A stretch of DNA of 64,000 nucleotides from Symbiodinium natans (GCA_905221605.1 CAJNDS010002741.1:1-64000); one strand, 5' to 3'; numbered from the stretch's first letter, positions 37,474 through 48,137 are shown. The notes: generated by a model not told the origin, from the letters alone. Numbers and translations are program-made.

Positions 37474-37849
37474 GGTGGAAGATTGTGGCTGATCAGTGAT
37501 GTTTTTGTCATGTTTTGGATCAGCTTGTATAGGTTTGTTTTGCTTCGGAGTGATTGGGAATCCGTGTGATCCCATCCTCGATGGTTTATGCCTCGTTGAT
37601 TTCCAAGGAAATCATACGAGTGTGTTTTTGCCCAATACGCTATTTAAAGTGAGTGTGCAGTGTGTAGGAACTTCGTTCTGAAGCTGAGTTTAAGCTCACA
37701 AGAGAGAATTCGTTTAGTTTGTGCACTTCGTGACTTTTGGCTCAAGTGGCTCTGACTGTGAAAAAGAGAGAGCTGTCCGCACTTGTGTGAGAGGTCAGGG
37801 TTCGTGCTTTCAAGGGAAAAGGTACCAGAGGGACCTTCGGTTTTTCACG
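37474..37849 (+). repeat. C1 3' LTR, 376 bp
   Basis: Starts GGTGGAAG (TGTGGAAG in the 5' LTRs) and ends TTTTTCACG. It contains the hairpin TGATTTCCAAGGAAATCA (37599-37616), a TATA-like TATTTAAA (37641-37648) and, about 94 bases later, TTTTGGCTCAAG (37735-37746). Confidence 0.95.
37735..37746 (+). other. Spliced-leader core in C1 3' LTR
   Basis: TTTTGGCTCAAG equals the last 12 bases of the 22-base dinoflagellate spliced leader. The same 12 bases are at 38586-38597 and 48023-48034 in C2's LTRs, and near matches occur in B, A, D and the tandem array. Confidence 0.75.
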
Positions 37850-37854
37850 TTTCG
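37850..37854 (+). repeat. C1 target-site duplication TTTCG (right)
   Basis: Matches the displaced, inverted copy at 27436-27440. Confidence 0.85.
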
Positions 37855-38319
37855 GCTCCCGGCACAAGAACCTGGCTCCCACTTGGCGAGCTTCAGAAGC
37901 TCCGCTACCATGTGAAAAGCAGAGTTGCAAGAAGCACTTGCTTTCTTTTTCTTTGAGCCAAAGCGAGCGTAGTCTTAGCTATTGGGCTCCTAAACTGTGT
38001 GAAACACATAAACTACATTCCCAAACTGGAAAAGACGGTGCCAAAAGCTTGGTATCACTCTGGAGGTGCGTGAGACACTTGGCAGCGCCGTTACACGCCT
38101 GATGAGCGCAGCAAACTGCATTGGACAGAGACTCTAGAAAGTCTTTCTGACATGGTGCCCCAATTTTTGACGGCGGAGCAAAGAGAGGGCGTTTGTGGGA
38201 GACCTTTACATGCTGACTCCACTGCTTCTCTTATTTGGAACTAGTCAATAGGCAGGTTGAAATTCTTTTAAGAGATAAAGCGCAATAGGCCTCCATCATC
38301 GCGTTTAGTGAGTTTTGCA
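37855..38319 (-). mobile_element. Element D remnant: leader, PBS and LTR (B-like)
   Basis: On the minus strand, an LTR ending CTTTTCACA (plus-strand TGTGAAAAG at 37911) is followed by PBS TGGTAGCGGAGC (37899-37910) and a leader that ended, before C1 arrived, in the D gag fragment. A diverged leader-core CTTTGGCTCAAA lies at 37952-37963. The LTR is too diverged from B to fix its outer end, which is at or beyond 38319. C2 inserted at 38320. Confidence 0.7.
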
Positions 38320-38324
38320 TGTCC
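38320..38324. repeat. Target-site duplication TGTCC (left) of C2
   Basis: TGTCC directly before the 5' LTR; repeated at 48138-48142. Confidence 0.9.
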
Positions 38325-38700
38325 TGTGGAAGATTGTGGCTGATCAGTGATGTTTTTGTCATGTTTTGGATCAGCTTGTATAGGTTTGTTTTGCTTCGGA
38401 GTGATTGGGAATCCGTGTGATCCCATCCTCGATGGTTTATGCCTCGTTGATTTCCAAGGAAATCATACGAGTGTGTTTTTGCCCAATACGCTATTTAAAG
38501 TGAGTGTGCAGTGTGTAGGAACTTCGTTCTGAAGCTGAGTTTAAGCTCACAAGAGAGAATTCGTTTAGTTTGTGCACTTCGTGACTTTTGGCTCAAGTGG
38601 CTCTGACTGTGAAAAAGAGAGAGCTGTCCGCACTTGTGTGAGAGGTCAGGGTTCGTGCTTTCAAGGGAAAAGGTACCAGAGGGACCTTCGGTTTTTCACG
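38325..38700 (+). repeat. C2 5' LTR, 376 bp
   Basis: TGTGGAAG...TTTTTCACG. The hairpin TGATTTCCAAGGAAATCA is at 38450-38467, TATTTAAA at 38492-38499 and TTTTGGCTCAAG at 38586-38597. Confidence 0.96.
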
Positions 38701-38712
38701 TGGTAGCGGAGC
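38701..38712 (+). other. Primer-binding site of C2
   Basis: TGGTAGCGGAGC directly after the LTR. Confidence 0.8.
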
Positions 38713-38770
38713 TTGTGCCTTGTGGTACGAGCCCGTGTATGGTCTTTGGTTGTCTGTCAGGACTCTGTGA

Positions 38771-39103
38771 GTGCCTGGAGGCAAGTTTGGGTTTGGAGCC
38801 CAGACTGCCAGTGGACCGGAATCTTTGTACTCGGACCGTGTAGGTGAGTACCGGGAAGCCTACCCTGTGAGGAGGCGGATCCGGACTCATCAGGCTTGGA
38901 AGCAGTTGGTTCAGCGGCTGTTGAGACACTTTGGAGCCCGGGCAAGGTGGTTTGTCTGGAACTGGATTGGTTGTGACCGATCTTGGAGGAATACGGTGCT
39001 TGGTAGAGTAGAACTAAGGTTCTTCAGGAGCCTGGACCATCTGGTGTTGGTGAGAGAATTTTCGCCAGAAGACGTTGTGGAGAGACTGCAGGCTGGAGCC
39101 TGA
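38771..39103 (+). CDS. Leader frame of C2, 110 codons, no ATG
   Basis: A frame rich in Arg and Trp (contains RRRIRTHQAWKQLVQRLLRH and ends DVVERLQAGA), closing 11 bases before the gag ATG. The same frame is open in the fragment at 27037-27279, where a 6-base deletion is in frame; in C1 a 2-base deletion fuses it to gag. No ATG is present, so it may be an RNA leader that happens to be open, or may use another start. Confidence 0.3.
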   Translation: MPGGKFGFGAQTASGPESLYSDRVGEYREAYPVRRRIRTHQAWKQLVQRLLRHFGARARWFVWNWIGCDRSWRNTVLGRVELRFFRSLDHLVLVREFSPEDVVERLQAGA

Positions 39104-39114
39104 GTTCAGGAACT

Positions 39115-40236
39115 ATGTTGAATACACCCCCACGACATACCAGTGGAGCTCATGTGAGGAGTCCAAGAGGTGGACGAGAGCGTGGAAGCTCTGTGCCCAT
39201 CATGGATGCTGAGACAAGGCGAAGGGTAGACCCTTTTCCGGGTTTGGGAAATCCCAACCCACTGTGGGTGCAAGGTTTGGCACAAGGAAGCCAACCTGTG
39301 TATGGCCCAGTGCCCAGAGGTCGAACTCCCGCCAGAAGCCCTCATGGGGTAGCTACTGGAGCACCCCAACAGACAATGGGAGGCCCTTCGTTTCCCCCTG
39401 GTTTGCCTCAGCAAGCGGTAGGAAGTCCTTCGTTACCACCAGGACTATCCACTGGACCTCCTCAACCTGTGGTGACACCATCACAAACATCACCCGACGT
39501 GCAAGGGTTGACGAGACAAGTGCGAGAATTGGAAAGCATGATGCAGCAACTGGTTGTGCAGCAACAGCAGTTTATGCAAACGATGACTTCGTCCATGGTG
39601 CAGCAACAGCAGCAGCATCAGCAGTGGATGATACAGCAGCATCAGCAACAGCAGCCACAGCAACAGCAACAGGTGAATCCCCCCTTACCTCAGGATGGTG
39701 TTCCTGAGAACATGCCCAGTTCTTCTTCGGGATGTCAAGGTGCATCGCCAGTGGGTACTCCTGCGAAGGGGACCCAGCTTTTTCGGATGGCGAGCCCAAG
39801 TCCCCCACTGAGACCTCCACCTCTGGAGCAAGAAAGTGAAAGGGATGTGTTTGCTCGATCGGACAAATGGTTGCCCAGTTTGCCGACCATTGACTTTTCG
39901 TCTTGGAAGGATCGCATCTCTGAAGCTCTTGGATTCTTGACCTGGATGGAGAAGCTGACCAGTTGGGTTGGTTTGGGTTCAGAAGTGTTTCCCAATGAGC
40001 TCATGCATGCGGTGAAGACTCAAGAAGAGTCTCGGCTGAAACAGGATCGACTTACTGTGGAGCAACAGAAGAGGTCGACGAGGCTGATGCACATCCTGCG
40101 ACAGACTTTTGCAAATCATGAGAAGAGTTCTCTGATTTTGCAGACATATGTTGAAAGTGAGAGCACTTATCAACAATCTGGTTTTGTAAAGCACCCAGTA
40201 TTCCGGAGATCATTCGAAAGATTGAGCATGAGTTGA
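39115..40236 (+). pseudogene. C2 gag N-terminal part, frameshifted (373 codons)
   Basis: Same start and sequence as C1 gag, but an 88-bp deletion after position 40187 (corresponding to 29813-29900 in C1) shifts the frame, and it stops after about 15 foreign codons. The zinc knuckle and protease lie in the following frame. Confidence 0.95.
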
Positions 40237-43200
40237 ACAAGTACACCAAGCTGCTCAATAGTCTTGATCCCGATGTGCATGCTGGTGGTTTGCAGATCCA
40301 AGAAGCGGATTCGGTTATGGTTTTGCTGCGCAGTTTGCCAGATCGGTGTAGAAGCCATTGCTTGTTGCATGGCGATAGTGAATCGTTTGAAGATCTGAAA
40401 AGAGTTGCTCTGAAGTTTGAGGTGCAACAAAGGGTGTGGTCAGAAGCCCCTGGCACGAAGCTTCAACCTTTTCGAGATCCCAATGAGGGAAAGGGCAACG
40501 AAGGAAAACCAAAAGGCAAAGGAAAGGAACAGAAAGGCAAGCGCGAATCAAGCAAAGGTGCTGGCAAACGAGCTTCAAGCCAGAACAAGAAGGATGTGGA
40601 GTGCTATGTGTGTGGTGGAAAGGGACATTATGCCCGCGATTGCTGGTATAAGGAGGGAGATTCAGGCAAGAAGCCCAATTCCCCCAATGCTAAGGCGAAA
40701 GCCAAGGCAAAAGGAGATCCCAAGAAGAAGCCCGAAAAGGGAAAGCCCAAAGGAAAAGGCAAAGGAAAGGGGAAGACAGTTGCTGAAGTCTCCCAAGAGG
40801 GTGAGTCGAGTGACTACCAGCTAACTGGAGGTGAATGGAATGAACCTGAGTCAGAGGCCCGAGTGGAATCTGTGTTGCAACCTCTGGAAGAATTGCTCGA
40901 TGAAGTGAGAAAAGAGTGGATTCCCCGGAGTACTGATGAGATAGATTGGTCATGGGAAGTTGAGACGAGAGTCCGGATTGCCGAGTTGGAGCATCGGATC
41001 TCTACCGATTTATCTCAGATGTTGCCATCTAAGTCAGTTCGGTCTTTGATGAAACCTCCGATGAATCAAGTCAAAAGCATGGAAAAGGATGATGCAAGCA
41101 AATGGTGGTTGATTGACTCAGGAGCATCGGTGACTGTGATTGCGAAAAGATACTTGGATGAGTTCCAGATCTTGGATCGGAAGGCGTTGGGACCTAATGA
41201 GAGGTACTCAGCAGCCAACGATACCCCGGTGAATGTCTTCGAGCGAGTTCGCATCCGAGCCTTGCTGCCTATGTATGAAGGAAAGCAGTATCTTGGTTTG
41301 ACATCGGTGTGTGTGACTGGAGTTGTAGCAGATGTGGCTCACAACATCTTGAGCACCGAGCAGATGGTGAATACTGGTTGGGAAGTGAAGTTCACTCGAA
41401 GAGAGATTTCGCTGCGACACGAGAAGAAAGGAGTCATGGGATATGGAGTATCCTGGGCTGGATGTCCTTGGATCTACCTGCAAGGTGATGCTGGAAAGCG
41501 AAAGAAAGTAACCTTTGGAAGAACTGAGGTTCGACCCATGGATGTGGATGATGGCCAACGACCGATGGAGGTTGATCAGATGCAGTCAGTGCAGTCAATG
41601 ACCAAGAAAAAGCAAGAAGAAATGGAGCTGCATCGGATGCGAGGCCACATTCCTTTTTCGTCCGAATGTCCTCATTGTCGGATGACAAGAGGAACAACCC
41701 AGCATCGTCGGACCAAGGATGCTCAAGACCGACCCGTGGCGTTGCAAGCAGATTTCTGCTTCATCAACCTGGTAACTGGTACTTTTGCGAAAGACCAGCC
41801 GACGGCTCCCAACATGAAAGTACTGGTCATGACTGAAATGTCAACCAGAATGATTGGATGTCTGTTGGTAGGGACCAATGCTGACAATACCTCCAGCTGG
41901 ATTCGTTATTGGATGAATGCTTTCGGACTGGACATTGCAGGGTCTGCTGTACTGTTGAGGACAGACAGCGAGACAGCGGTGAGCGCCCTCATCAAGAGAG
42001 CCAATCTGGGGATTAGGATTGTGACCCAAAGAGCACCTCCGCAGGGACATGAAGCGGTTGGTGGTGTGGAAAGGGCAGTGAGAACACTCAAGGAGTTGTT
42101 CAGCACGGTGAGGTTGGATCTACGAGCGCAGGGCTTTGACTTGAAAAGAAGTCCTCGAGCGTTTGAGTTTGGTCTGATTTACTGTGCTGCAATGCACAAT
42201 CACCATGCAGCTGCCTTTGATGGGAAGAAATCACCCCAGGAGTTGGTACTACAGAGATCCCTCCATGAGTGTGGATCGTCGTTGATAGGTGCTACAGTTC
42301 TGGCTGAGCTACCGGATTCGATGAAAACCACGGCGCTCTCCCGGTTTGTGGAAGCAGCCTATGTGTACCCTGAAGTTGGTGGCTTGACTCATGTTGTGAG
42401 TGCCATGGTGGATGGTTGTCCAAAACACTTTCGAGCAAAGTCCATCAAGCACATCGTTCCGTTGAAGATTGGGTTGGAGCATTGTCAACATTTGCTCAAG
42501 GAGCATGATCCATCGGATACATTGGCTCCCCCGATTCTGAAGGAGAAAGAGGATGGTGTGCCCGATCGGATTGAAGGTGAAGCGGACAAGGCCTTTGAGG
42601 GCCGAGTGTCTGATGGACCGACCACAGACATGAGCAAAGTTGGACCTCCAGCTGCATGGGTGAAGGAACATGGTGGCACAGCGAACTGTCCTGCGTGTGG
42701 TCCAAAAAGAGGAAAAGCCAACCACAATGCTGAATGCCGAAAACGGTATGATGATTGGTTGAAAGCTCAACGACAACGGTTGGAATCGAAAGAACCAACA
42801 GAGGAAACTCCAAAAATGGACCAGAGAAGCTCAAAGGATGCGGGGGTGATGGAGTCTGGAAGTGAGCCTTCACTCCTGAAACGCCCGAAGATCACCTATG
42901 AGAGTCGACCAGATCCCAAGTTGGAGGAGAGGCAAAGCGTCCCAACACCTGCGACAGAAGTTGTGGATGTTGACATGGAGGATTTTGAGGATCCAAGTTT
43001 GCCTTACCAAGGGATTCCAGATGAGGCAATGGAACCTGGATACTTCGAAGGAGAAACTCCCGCTGAGGATGAAGCGATCCCAATGGAGGAAGAAAAACCT
43101 CAAATGGATGTGGATTCAGTTCCAAATGAGTCCAGTCGAGTTCCCCGGCGTTTAGAGAGTTTAACTTCAGATGTGAACTCAGTTCCAGATGAGTCCAATC

Positions 43201-46200
43201 GAGTTCCCCGGCTGATCAATCGTATTTGTTTAGACCCAAGACTCGATGTGCCTCAAGGTCCTATTAAAATGGTAAGCAGTGACGAGAGTCCGAAGTTGGT
43301 ACATGTGACCAATTCGATTCTGCTCAACAAGAATAGCACTTTCCCGGAGTCCATGAAGGTGTGTGGATCCCAAGTTTGGCTGGCAAGACCCACGAGTGTT
43401 CTGTCTGAGATAGATGGATGTCCATTAGATGTGGATAAAACAGTGGAAGGCCGGCGAACTGAGCTGCAGAGTATGACTGCTCACAAAGCAGGGAGAGTGG
43501 TTGGAGCAGACGAGGCTCAGAAGTTTGCTCGTCAGCATGGGATAAAGATCATCCCAACCCGATGGGTCATAGGCCCAAAGGTGGTGAATGGCAAGGAAGC
43601 TGTGAGAGCTCGGTGTGTGGTGCAAGACATCGCAAAGGGGAGCACAGCATCATCTTTAGGACTGAGTGCTACGACTCCTTCTTTAGAAGCGTTACGGACG
43701 CTTTTGGCCATTGCTTCGGTAGATGCTATGGATGTCGCAACTTTGGATGTTAGCACTGCATTCTTGCATTCCCCCCTTCCGAAAGGATCGAAGGCGATTA
43801 TCCAATTGCCCAAGGATGTTTCCGCCTGCAAGGACTATTATGTCCCGGTGTTTATGATTCTGGATCAAGCCATGAATGGTTTGAGAGTTGCCGCCAAAGC
43901 TTGGAACTTGAAGCTGGCGACAGTTGTGAAGAAAGTTGGGTTGAAGCAATGCCCAACGGAACCTTCCGTCTTCGAGGGCACTGTGAGAGGGAAAAGATTC
44001 CTCATGTTGTGCTATGTGGACGATTTGATTCTGTGTGGCACTAGAGATGCCATTCGGTTGGTGACCGACACCCTGAACGGAGAGTTGAAGATCAAGGAAA
44101 CGGGTCGAATCACTTCCACTGGTGGAAAGATCACCTTTTTGGGGCGAGAGATTGAGAGACAAGGGAGTCATCTCAGGATGCGAGTGCCCCCGGCATACTT
44201 AGATGCCCTGTTCGAGACAGAGTTCTGTAAGGACCTGAAGGTGGTTACTGCTCCTCCGGACATCGTGAAAACGGTCGAGAAGGGCAGAGCAAGTGGTTCG
44301 GATCCTGAGTTGAGTGACACTGCAGCTGCGAGGTACAGAGCAGTACTTGGCCGGATTGCATGGTGGGGTCAGTCGAGACCTGACCTGAGTAGGTGGATGT
44401 CCATTCTTTCGCAAGGACAGTCCAAGCCAACAGCATGCTTTGAGCAAGCATTGCGACAAGTGATTAGGTTCCTAAAGGGACAATACCATGCATGGCAGTA
44501 CTTTGGCCCTGATGGGAATGTACCGGACAGTGGGCCGGCGCAGCTGGAAGTGTATGCGGATGCCAGTTGGGCACCCCAAGCGTCGTTAGGACGAAGATCT
44601 GTGTCGGGCATAGCCATCTTTTATAGAGGATGCCTGATCAAGGGAATCTCTCGAGTTCAAGGGTGTGTATCGCTGAGTTCTTGTGAAGCCGAGTTGAGAG
44701 CCATCTTGACTGCGGTACAGGAGAGTGAGGGACTTGCGACTTTGATCGGTCAGTTGGCCGAGTCAGATGTCACGATCCGATTGCACACTGACAGTTCCTC
44801 AGCGAGAGCGGTTTTGCTAAACCGTGGGTTGAGTAGGCGAGTTCGCCACTTAGACATCGCTGTCTGCTATCTTCAGGAGCGGATACAGGAAGCTCAGACC
44901 TTGAAGGTCATTTGGTGCCCGACAGCGGGAATGATCGCTGACGTTCTTACAAAGTGCTTGAGTCAAGTGACATTCTGTCAGCACCAGCAAGCTATGGGTA
45001 TATACCCTGGTGAAGATGTGCAGCAGGTGTGGAGGATCTGTGGAATCCGACCAAGGGTTGGAGTTCAGGCATACCAGTGTGCCGAGGCAACTGGATGCAG
45101 TGTGGAGCAAGTTGGATCGTTGAAAAGTGTGAAAAAGTGTGGTGAAGTTTTTGAAAATTTCCACCTTAGAAGTCCCGAAACCCTTCGTGAAGACTCTTCC
45201 CCTGAGGTTCAAGAAATGGATTTATGGTCCACCCGCAAAAGCTTTGGTTCAAGCACCACGGAAGCTAGCCCTAGCCTGGAGCCTGTACCTTTGGTGAAGG
45301 ACAGGAAAATGGCAGCTGAAGACAGCAGGAAGGGTGAGCAGGGTGCTGAGATGAAAAGCCCCTTTTGGTGTAAGGTTTGCAAATGGTTGTTCAGATCCGA
45401 GCATGCTGCCGGGTTGAGCTGGGATGAAAGTGGCAAGCCCAAGTGCGAAAAGTGCAAACAGACTGTGACAGTCTCTGGCACGGATGCAAGCCATGCATTC
45501 CATCTCCGAGAGGCAGAGAAGGAGCGCCGAGCTGCTGGAAAAAGGGGTGATAAAGGTGAAAGCCGAGGCTCAGGCCAAGCTGCACCGAAACCCAAGGCCA
45601 TGCCGAAGGTGATTGAACGGATGGTCGACGTGTTTCCGGAGCTGGCGGATCCAGAGCCGCCGAAGTGGTTCGGTGATGTGTCATGGAGTATCTGCCGGCG
45701 CGGAACTCCAGTGGATGAGCTAGAGCTCAAGGACGTGATAGGCACGCTATCCGACAAGGATATGTTGCGCTATCAAAGCTCATACGAGAAGCTGGTGAAG
45801 CCCATCCAGGAGGTGTGTGAGCTACAGGAGAAACCCACGAAGATCTTCGGAATCTTGGATGTCCGTGGACAGATTGGTGGCAAGGCCATCATCTGGGAGA
45901 TGGCAGTGAATGAAGGAGGACTGTACATGGAAGTGCCGCCGGGAACGTGTGGCCTGGCGATGTTGAGCTTCGTGAGGTACTTGAAGAGAAAAGGGATAAT
46001 CCCTGTTTTGCTTCTGGGTGAGCACCAGGACCTCGGAGTCTTGCGGATGGTGGATCTGTTGTGCATGCTACCCATTTTGGGAGCAGAGAGGATCATGGAG
46101 GATGAAGCTGAGAGCTCGTATTATCCCCCATGGGTGTTGCGCTGGAAGAGAAGTGCAAAGGAAGGATCCTTGGTGTTTAAGGAACTGGTGGAGCGAGTGC

Positions 46201-47024
46201 GAGTGATTTCGATGTTGTCGTGTGATACACTTCGGATTCACGAGCCGGAGCTGAGGGAGAGACCAGTCCCCAAGTGGTCGTTTGTGGCCTACAGCCACTA
46301 CAGATCCGTGATGGAGTCTGTTGCAGGATTCTTGGAGGACCTGGAGAAAAAGAAAGAGGAGATCACCGACACGCAGAGGGCGGCAAGCTGGAAGAAGGTG
46401 GTTGCGAGTGAGACTCGAAGCGGTGTTGTGTGGATCTGCAAGTGTAAGTGGCACTTGCCGACCGACTATGTGGTGAGGTTCAACTTGACGTTGCCTGCCG
46501 ACATGTGGCAGCAAGCCTTTGGGATCATGGGTGAGAATGTTGGGAAACTCGAGAAGGAGGAAAAGGACCTGAAGCGGATCCTCAAGGCTGCAGCGGAACA
46601 GCAAGACCGAGAGTTCGAGGAAGCTGAGCGAAAGCGCAAGCGCATCGCCGACCTGTCAGCTGCCGAGGAAGAAGCTGCTAAGAGAGCAAAGCTGGAAGGC
46701 GAAGCGGTTCGCTCGCCTGTGTCAGTTGTACCATCTGAGTTGGATGCAGCAGCTATCGCGCAGATTGCTGAGCGTGTGAAGGCAAGCTTTAGTGTTGCCG
46801 ATTTGGAGCTGATGTTGGAAGAGAAGAAGAGAAAGGTTGGAGACCAGCCAACTGAGAGGCCTGCGGAGACGCCAGCTGAGCCTAGCCGATCTTCGCAGGA
46901 TGTGGTGATGGAAACGAGGACGGCTGAGTTGGCGGAGATGAAGGAAGCCGCCAAGGAGCGCCGCGCCAAGTTGATGGAGTCAACTGGAGCTGGCGAGAAG
47001 AAGGGCGAAGAGGATGAAGAATGA
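40233..47024 (+). CDS. C2 remainder of gag and all of pol (2263 codons)
   Basis: This is the C1 frame downstream of the deletion, open to the same stop: zinc knuckle (near 40602), protease DSGAS (near 41115), integrase, YVDD (near 44013), RNase H and the long C-terminal extension. The first codon is only a chance start inside gag (EHELNKYT in C1). Coding differences from C1 are few, such as E for G near 40889 and I for V near 45740. Confidence 0.93.
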   Translation: MNKYTKLLNSLDPDVHAGGLQIQEADSVMVLLRSLPDRCRSHCLLHGDSESFEDLKRVALKFEVQQRVWSEAPGTKLQPFRDPNEGKGNEGKPKGKGKEQKGKRESSKGAGKRASSQNKKDVECYVCGGKGHYARDCWYKEGDSGKKPNSPNAKAKAKAKGDPKKKPEKGKPKGKGKGKGKTVAEVSQEGESSDYQLTGGEWNEPESEARVESVLQPLEELLDEVRKEWIPRSTDEIDWSWEVETRVRIAELEHRISTDLSQMLPSKSVRSLMKPPMNQVKSMEKDDASKWWLIDSGASVTVIAKRYLDEFQILDRKALGPNERYSAANDTPVNVFERVRIRALLPMYEGKQYLGLTSVCVTGVVADVAHNILSTEQMVNTGWEVKFTRREISLRHEKKGVMGYGVSWAGCPWIYLQGDAGKRKKVTFGRTEVRPMDVDDGQRPMEVDQMQSVQSMTKKKQEEMELHRMRGHIPFSSECPHCRMTRGTTQHRRTKDAQDRPVALQADFCFINLVTGTFAKDQPTAPNMKVLVMTEMSTRMIGCLLVGTNADNTSSWIRYWMNAFGLDIAGSAVLLRTDSETAVSALIKRANLGIRIVTQRAPPQGHEAVGGVERAVRTLKELFSTVRLDLRAQGFDLKRSPRAFEFGLIYCAAMHNHHAAAFDGKKSPQELVLQRSLHECGSSLIGATVLAELPDSMKTTALSRFVEAAYVYPEVGGLTHVVSAMVDGCPKHFRAKSIKHIVPLKIGLEHCQHLLKEHDPSDTLAPPILKEKEDGVPDRIEGEADKAFEGRVSDGPTTDMSKVGPPAAWVKEHGGTANCPACGPKRGKANHNAECRKRYDDWLKAQRQRLESKEPTEETPKMDQRSSKDAGVMESGSEPSLLKRPKITYESRPDPKLEERQSVPTPATEVVDVDMEDFEDPSLPYQGIPDEAMEPGYFEGETPAEDEAIPMEEEKPQMDVDSVPNESSRVPRRLESLTSDVNSVPDESNRVPRLINRICLDPRLDVPQGPIKMVSSDESPKLVHVTNSILLNKNSTFPESMKVCGSQVWLARPTSVLSEIDGCPLDVDKTVEGRRTELQSMTAHKAGRVVGADEAQKFARQHGIKIIPTRWVIGPKVVNGKEAVRARCVVQDIAKGSTASSLGLSATTPSLEALRTLLAIASVDAMDVATLDVSTAFLHSPLPKGSKAIIQLPKDVSACKDYYVPVFMILDQAMNGLRVAAKAWNLKLATVVKKVGLKQCPTEPSVFEGTVRGKRFLMLCYVDDLILCGTRDAIRLVTDTLNGELKIKETGRITSTGGKITFLGREIERQGSHLRMRVPPAYLDALFETEFCKDLKVVTAPPDIVKTVEKGRASGSDPELSDTAAARYRAVLGRIAWWGQSRPDLSRWMSILSQGQSKPTACFEQALRQVIRFLKGQYHAWQYFGPDGNVPDSGPAQLEVYADASWAPQASLGRRSVSGIAIFYRGCLIKGISRVQGCVSLSSCEAELRAILTAVQESEGLATLIGQLAESDVTIRLHTDSSSARAVLLNRGLSRRVRHLDIAVCYLQERIQEAQTLKVIWCPTAGMIADVLTKCLSQVTFCQHQQAMGIYPGEDVQQVWRICGIRPRVGVQAYQCAEATGCSVEQVGSLKSVKKCGEVFENFHLRSPETLREDSSPEVQEMDLWSTRKSFGSSTTEASPSLEPVPLVKDRKMAAEDSRKGEQGAEMKSPFWCKVCKWLFRSEHAAGLSWDESGKPKCEKCKQTVTVSGTDASHAFHLREAEKERRAAGKRGDKGESRGSGQAAPKPKAMPKVIERMVDVFPELADPEPPKWFGDVSWSICRRGTPVDELELKDVIGTLSDKDMLRYQSSYEKLVKPIQEVCELQEKPTKIFGILDVRGQIGGKAIIWEMAVNEGGLYMEVPPGTCGLAMLSFVRYLKRKGIIPVLLLGEHQDLGVLRMVDLLCMLPILGAERIMEDEAESSYYPPWVLRWKRSAKEGSLVFKELVERVRVISMLSCDTLRIHEPELRERPVPKWSFVAYSHYRSVMESVAGFLEDLEKKKEEITDTQRAASWKKVVASETRSGVVWICKCKWHLPTDYVVRFNLTLPADMWQQAFGIMGENVGKLEKEEKDLKRILKAAAEQQDREFEEAERKRKRIADLSAAEEEAAKRAKLEGEAVRSPVSVVPSELDAAAIAQIAERVKASFSVADLELMLEEKKRKVGDQPTERPAETPAEPSRSSQDVVMETRTAELAEMKEAAKERRAKLMESTGAGEKKGEEDEE

Positions 47025-47761
47025 ACTGAGATGCTAAGTGATCTCAGTGGTTGGGTGGGTGAGTGAAACCCGCAGCCATTTTTTTTGGAAGCCATGGCCG
47101 CGTTGCCGCCATGGAGCGCCCGCGATTTTTCTGGTTAGTGTGAGCCCTTGTTTCAGTGCATGAGAAGTTTGCAAAGAGGAGGCAAAATGATGATGAAACT
47201 CAACGAGGGACTCTATAGCCCCTTCTGCAAGGCGTCTGATTGCCACCTCTGAAGACGTTTTTGGCTGATGGTACGCTGGAAGAAGCGAAACTATGAAGCC
47301 AATCTTTTCCTGAAGGATCAGCTAGCCGATGCTAGTTGGTGAGTTTGGTGACCTGGAAGATGCGAGACTGAGGAGGAGTACCACGACAAGGTCGAGTGCT
47401 GAGTGGGAAACATCTGAAGCTTGCATTAATTCGTTTTCACGTGTTTGTCACCACGAACTCTTGGATTCGTTCCAAGACAACCCTGCCCCAGTGCAGGTGG
47501 ATGCAAGTTTAATTCGTTTTTCACGTGTTTGGACAACGAACTCTTGGGTTACCAGTGATGTGGACCCAGGACAACCTGCCTGATGGTGGGATCTTGCATG
47601 AGTTTTAAGTTTGATGTCAGAGATCGACTGGTGTGTTGTTTGTTTCGTTTGGTGGCGAGTACGCACCAAGGGAATGTGGCCAGGGCATCCCCTTAGTGTT
47701 GAAGTGCCGAGCTGGGCTTGGACTTCAGATCTTTGACATGAACCCTCAGCAAAATGCGGGG

Positions 47762-48137
47762 GGTGGAAGATTGTGGCTGATCAGTGATGTTTTTGTCATG
47801 TTTTGGATCAGCTTGTATAGGTTTGTTTTGCTTCGGAGTGATTGGGAATCCGTGTGATCCCATCCTCGATGGTTTATGCCTCGTTGATTTCCAAGGAAAT
47901 CATACGAGTGTGTTTTTGCCCAATACGCTATTTAAAGTGAGTGTGCAGTGTGTAGGAACTTCGTTCTGAAGCTGAGTTTAAGCTCACAAGAGAGAATTCG
48001 TTTAGTTTGTGCACTTCGTGACTTTTGGCTCAAGTGGCTCTGACTGTGAAAAAGAGAGAGCTGTCCGCACTTGTGTGAGAGGTCAGGGTTCGTGCTTTCA
48101 AGGGAAAAGGTACCAGAGGGACCTTCGTTTTTTCACG
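47762..48137 (+). repeat. C2 3' LTR, 376 bp
   Basis: Starts GGTGGAAG after a G-rich polypurine tract and ends TTTTTTCACG. It differs from the 5' LTR at the first base and near 48128. Confidence 0.96.

Larger units (their letters stand above)
28092..37849 (+). mobile_element. Element C1: copia-type retrotransposon with broken 5' LTR
   Basis: It has a partial 5' LTR (28092-28330), a PBS, an intact gag-pol frame, a G-rich polypurine tract and a full 376-bp 3' LTR (37474-37849). The rest of the 5' LTR and the target duplication are found inverted at 27304-27440. It is nearly identical to C2 over coding and 3' noncoding parts; the 88-bp gag deletion of C2 is the main difference. It was inserted into element D. 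Confidence 0.95.
38325..48137 (+). mobile_element. Element C2: complete copia-type retrotransposon, 9813 bp
   Basis: Two 376-bp LTRs differing at about two positions, target duplication TGTCC on both sides (38320-38324, 48138-48142), PBS, leader and gag-pol frame. The 88-bp gag deletion makes it probably defective on its own. It lies only 475 bp downstream of C1 in the same orientation, but its own target duplication shows a separate insertion. Confidence 0.97.
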
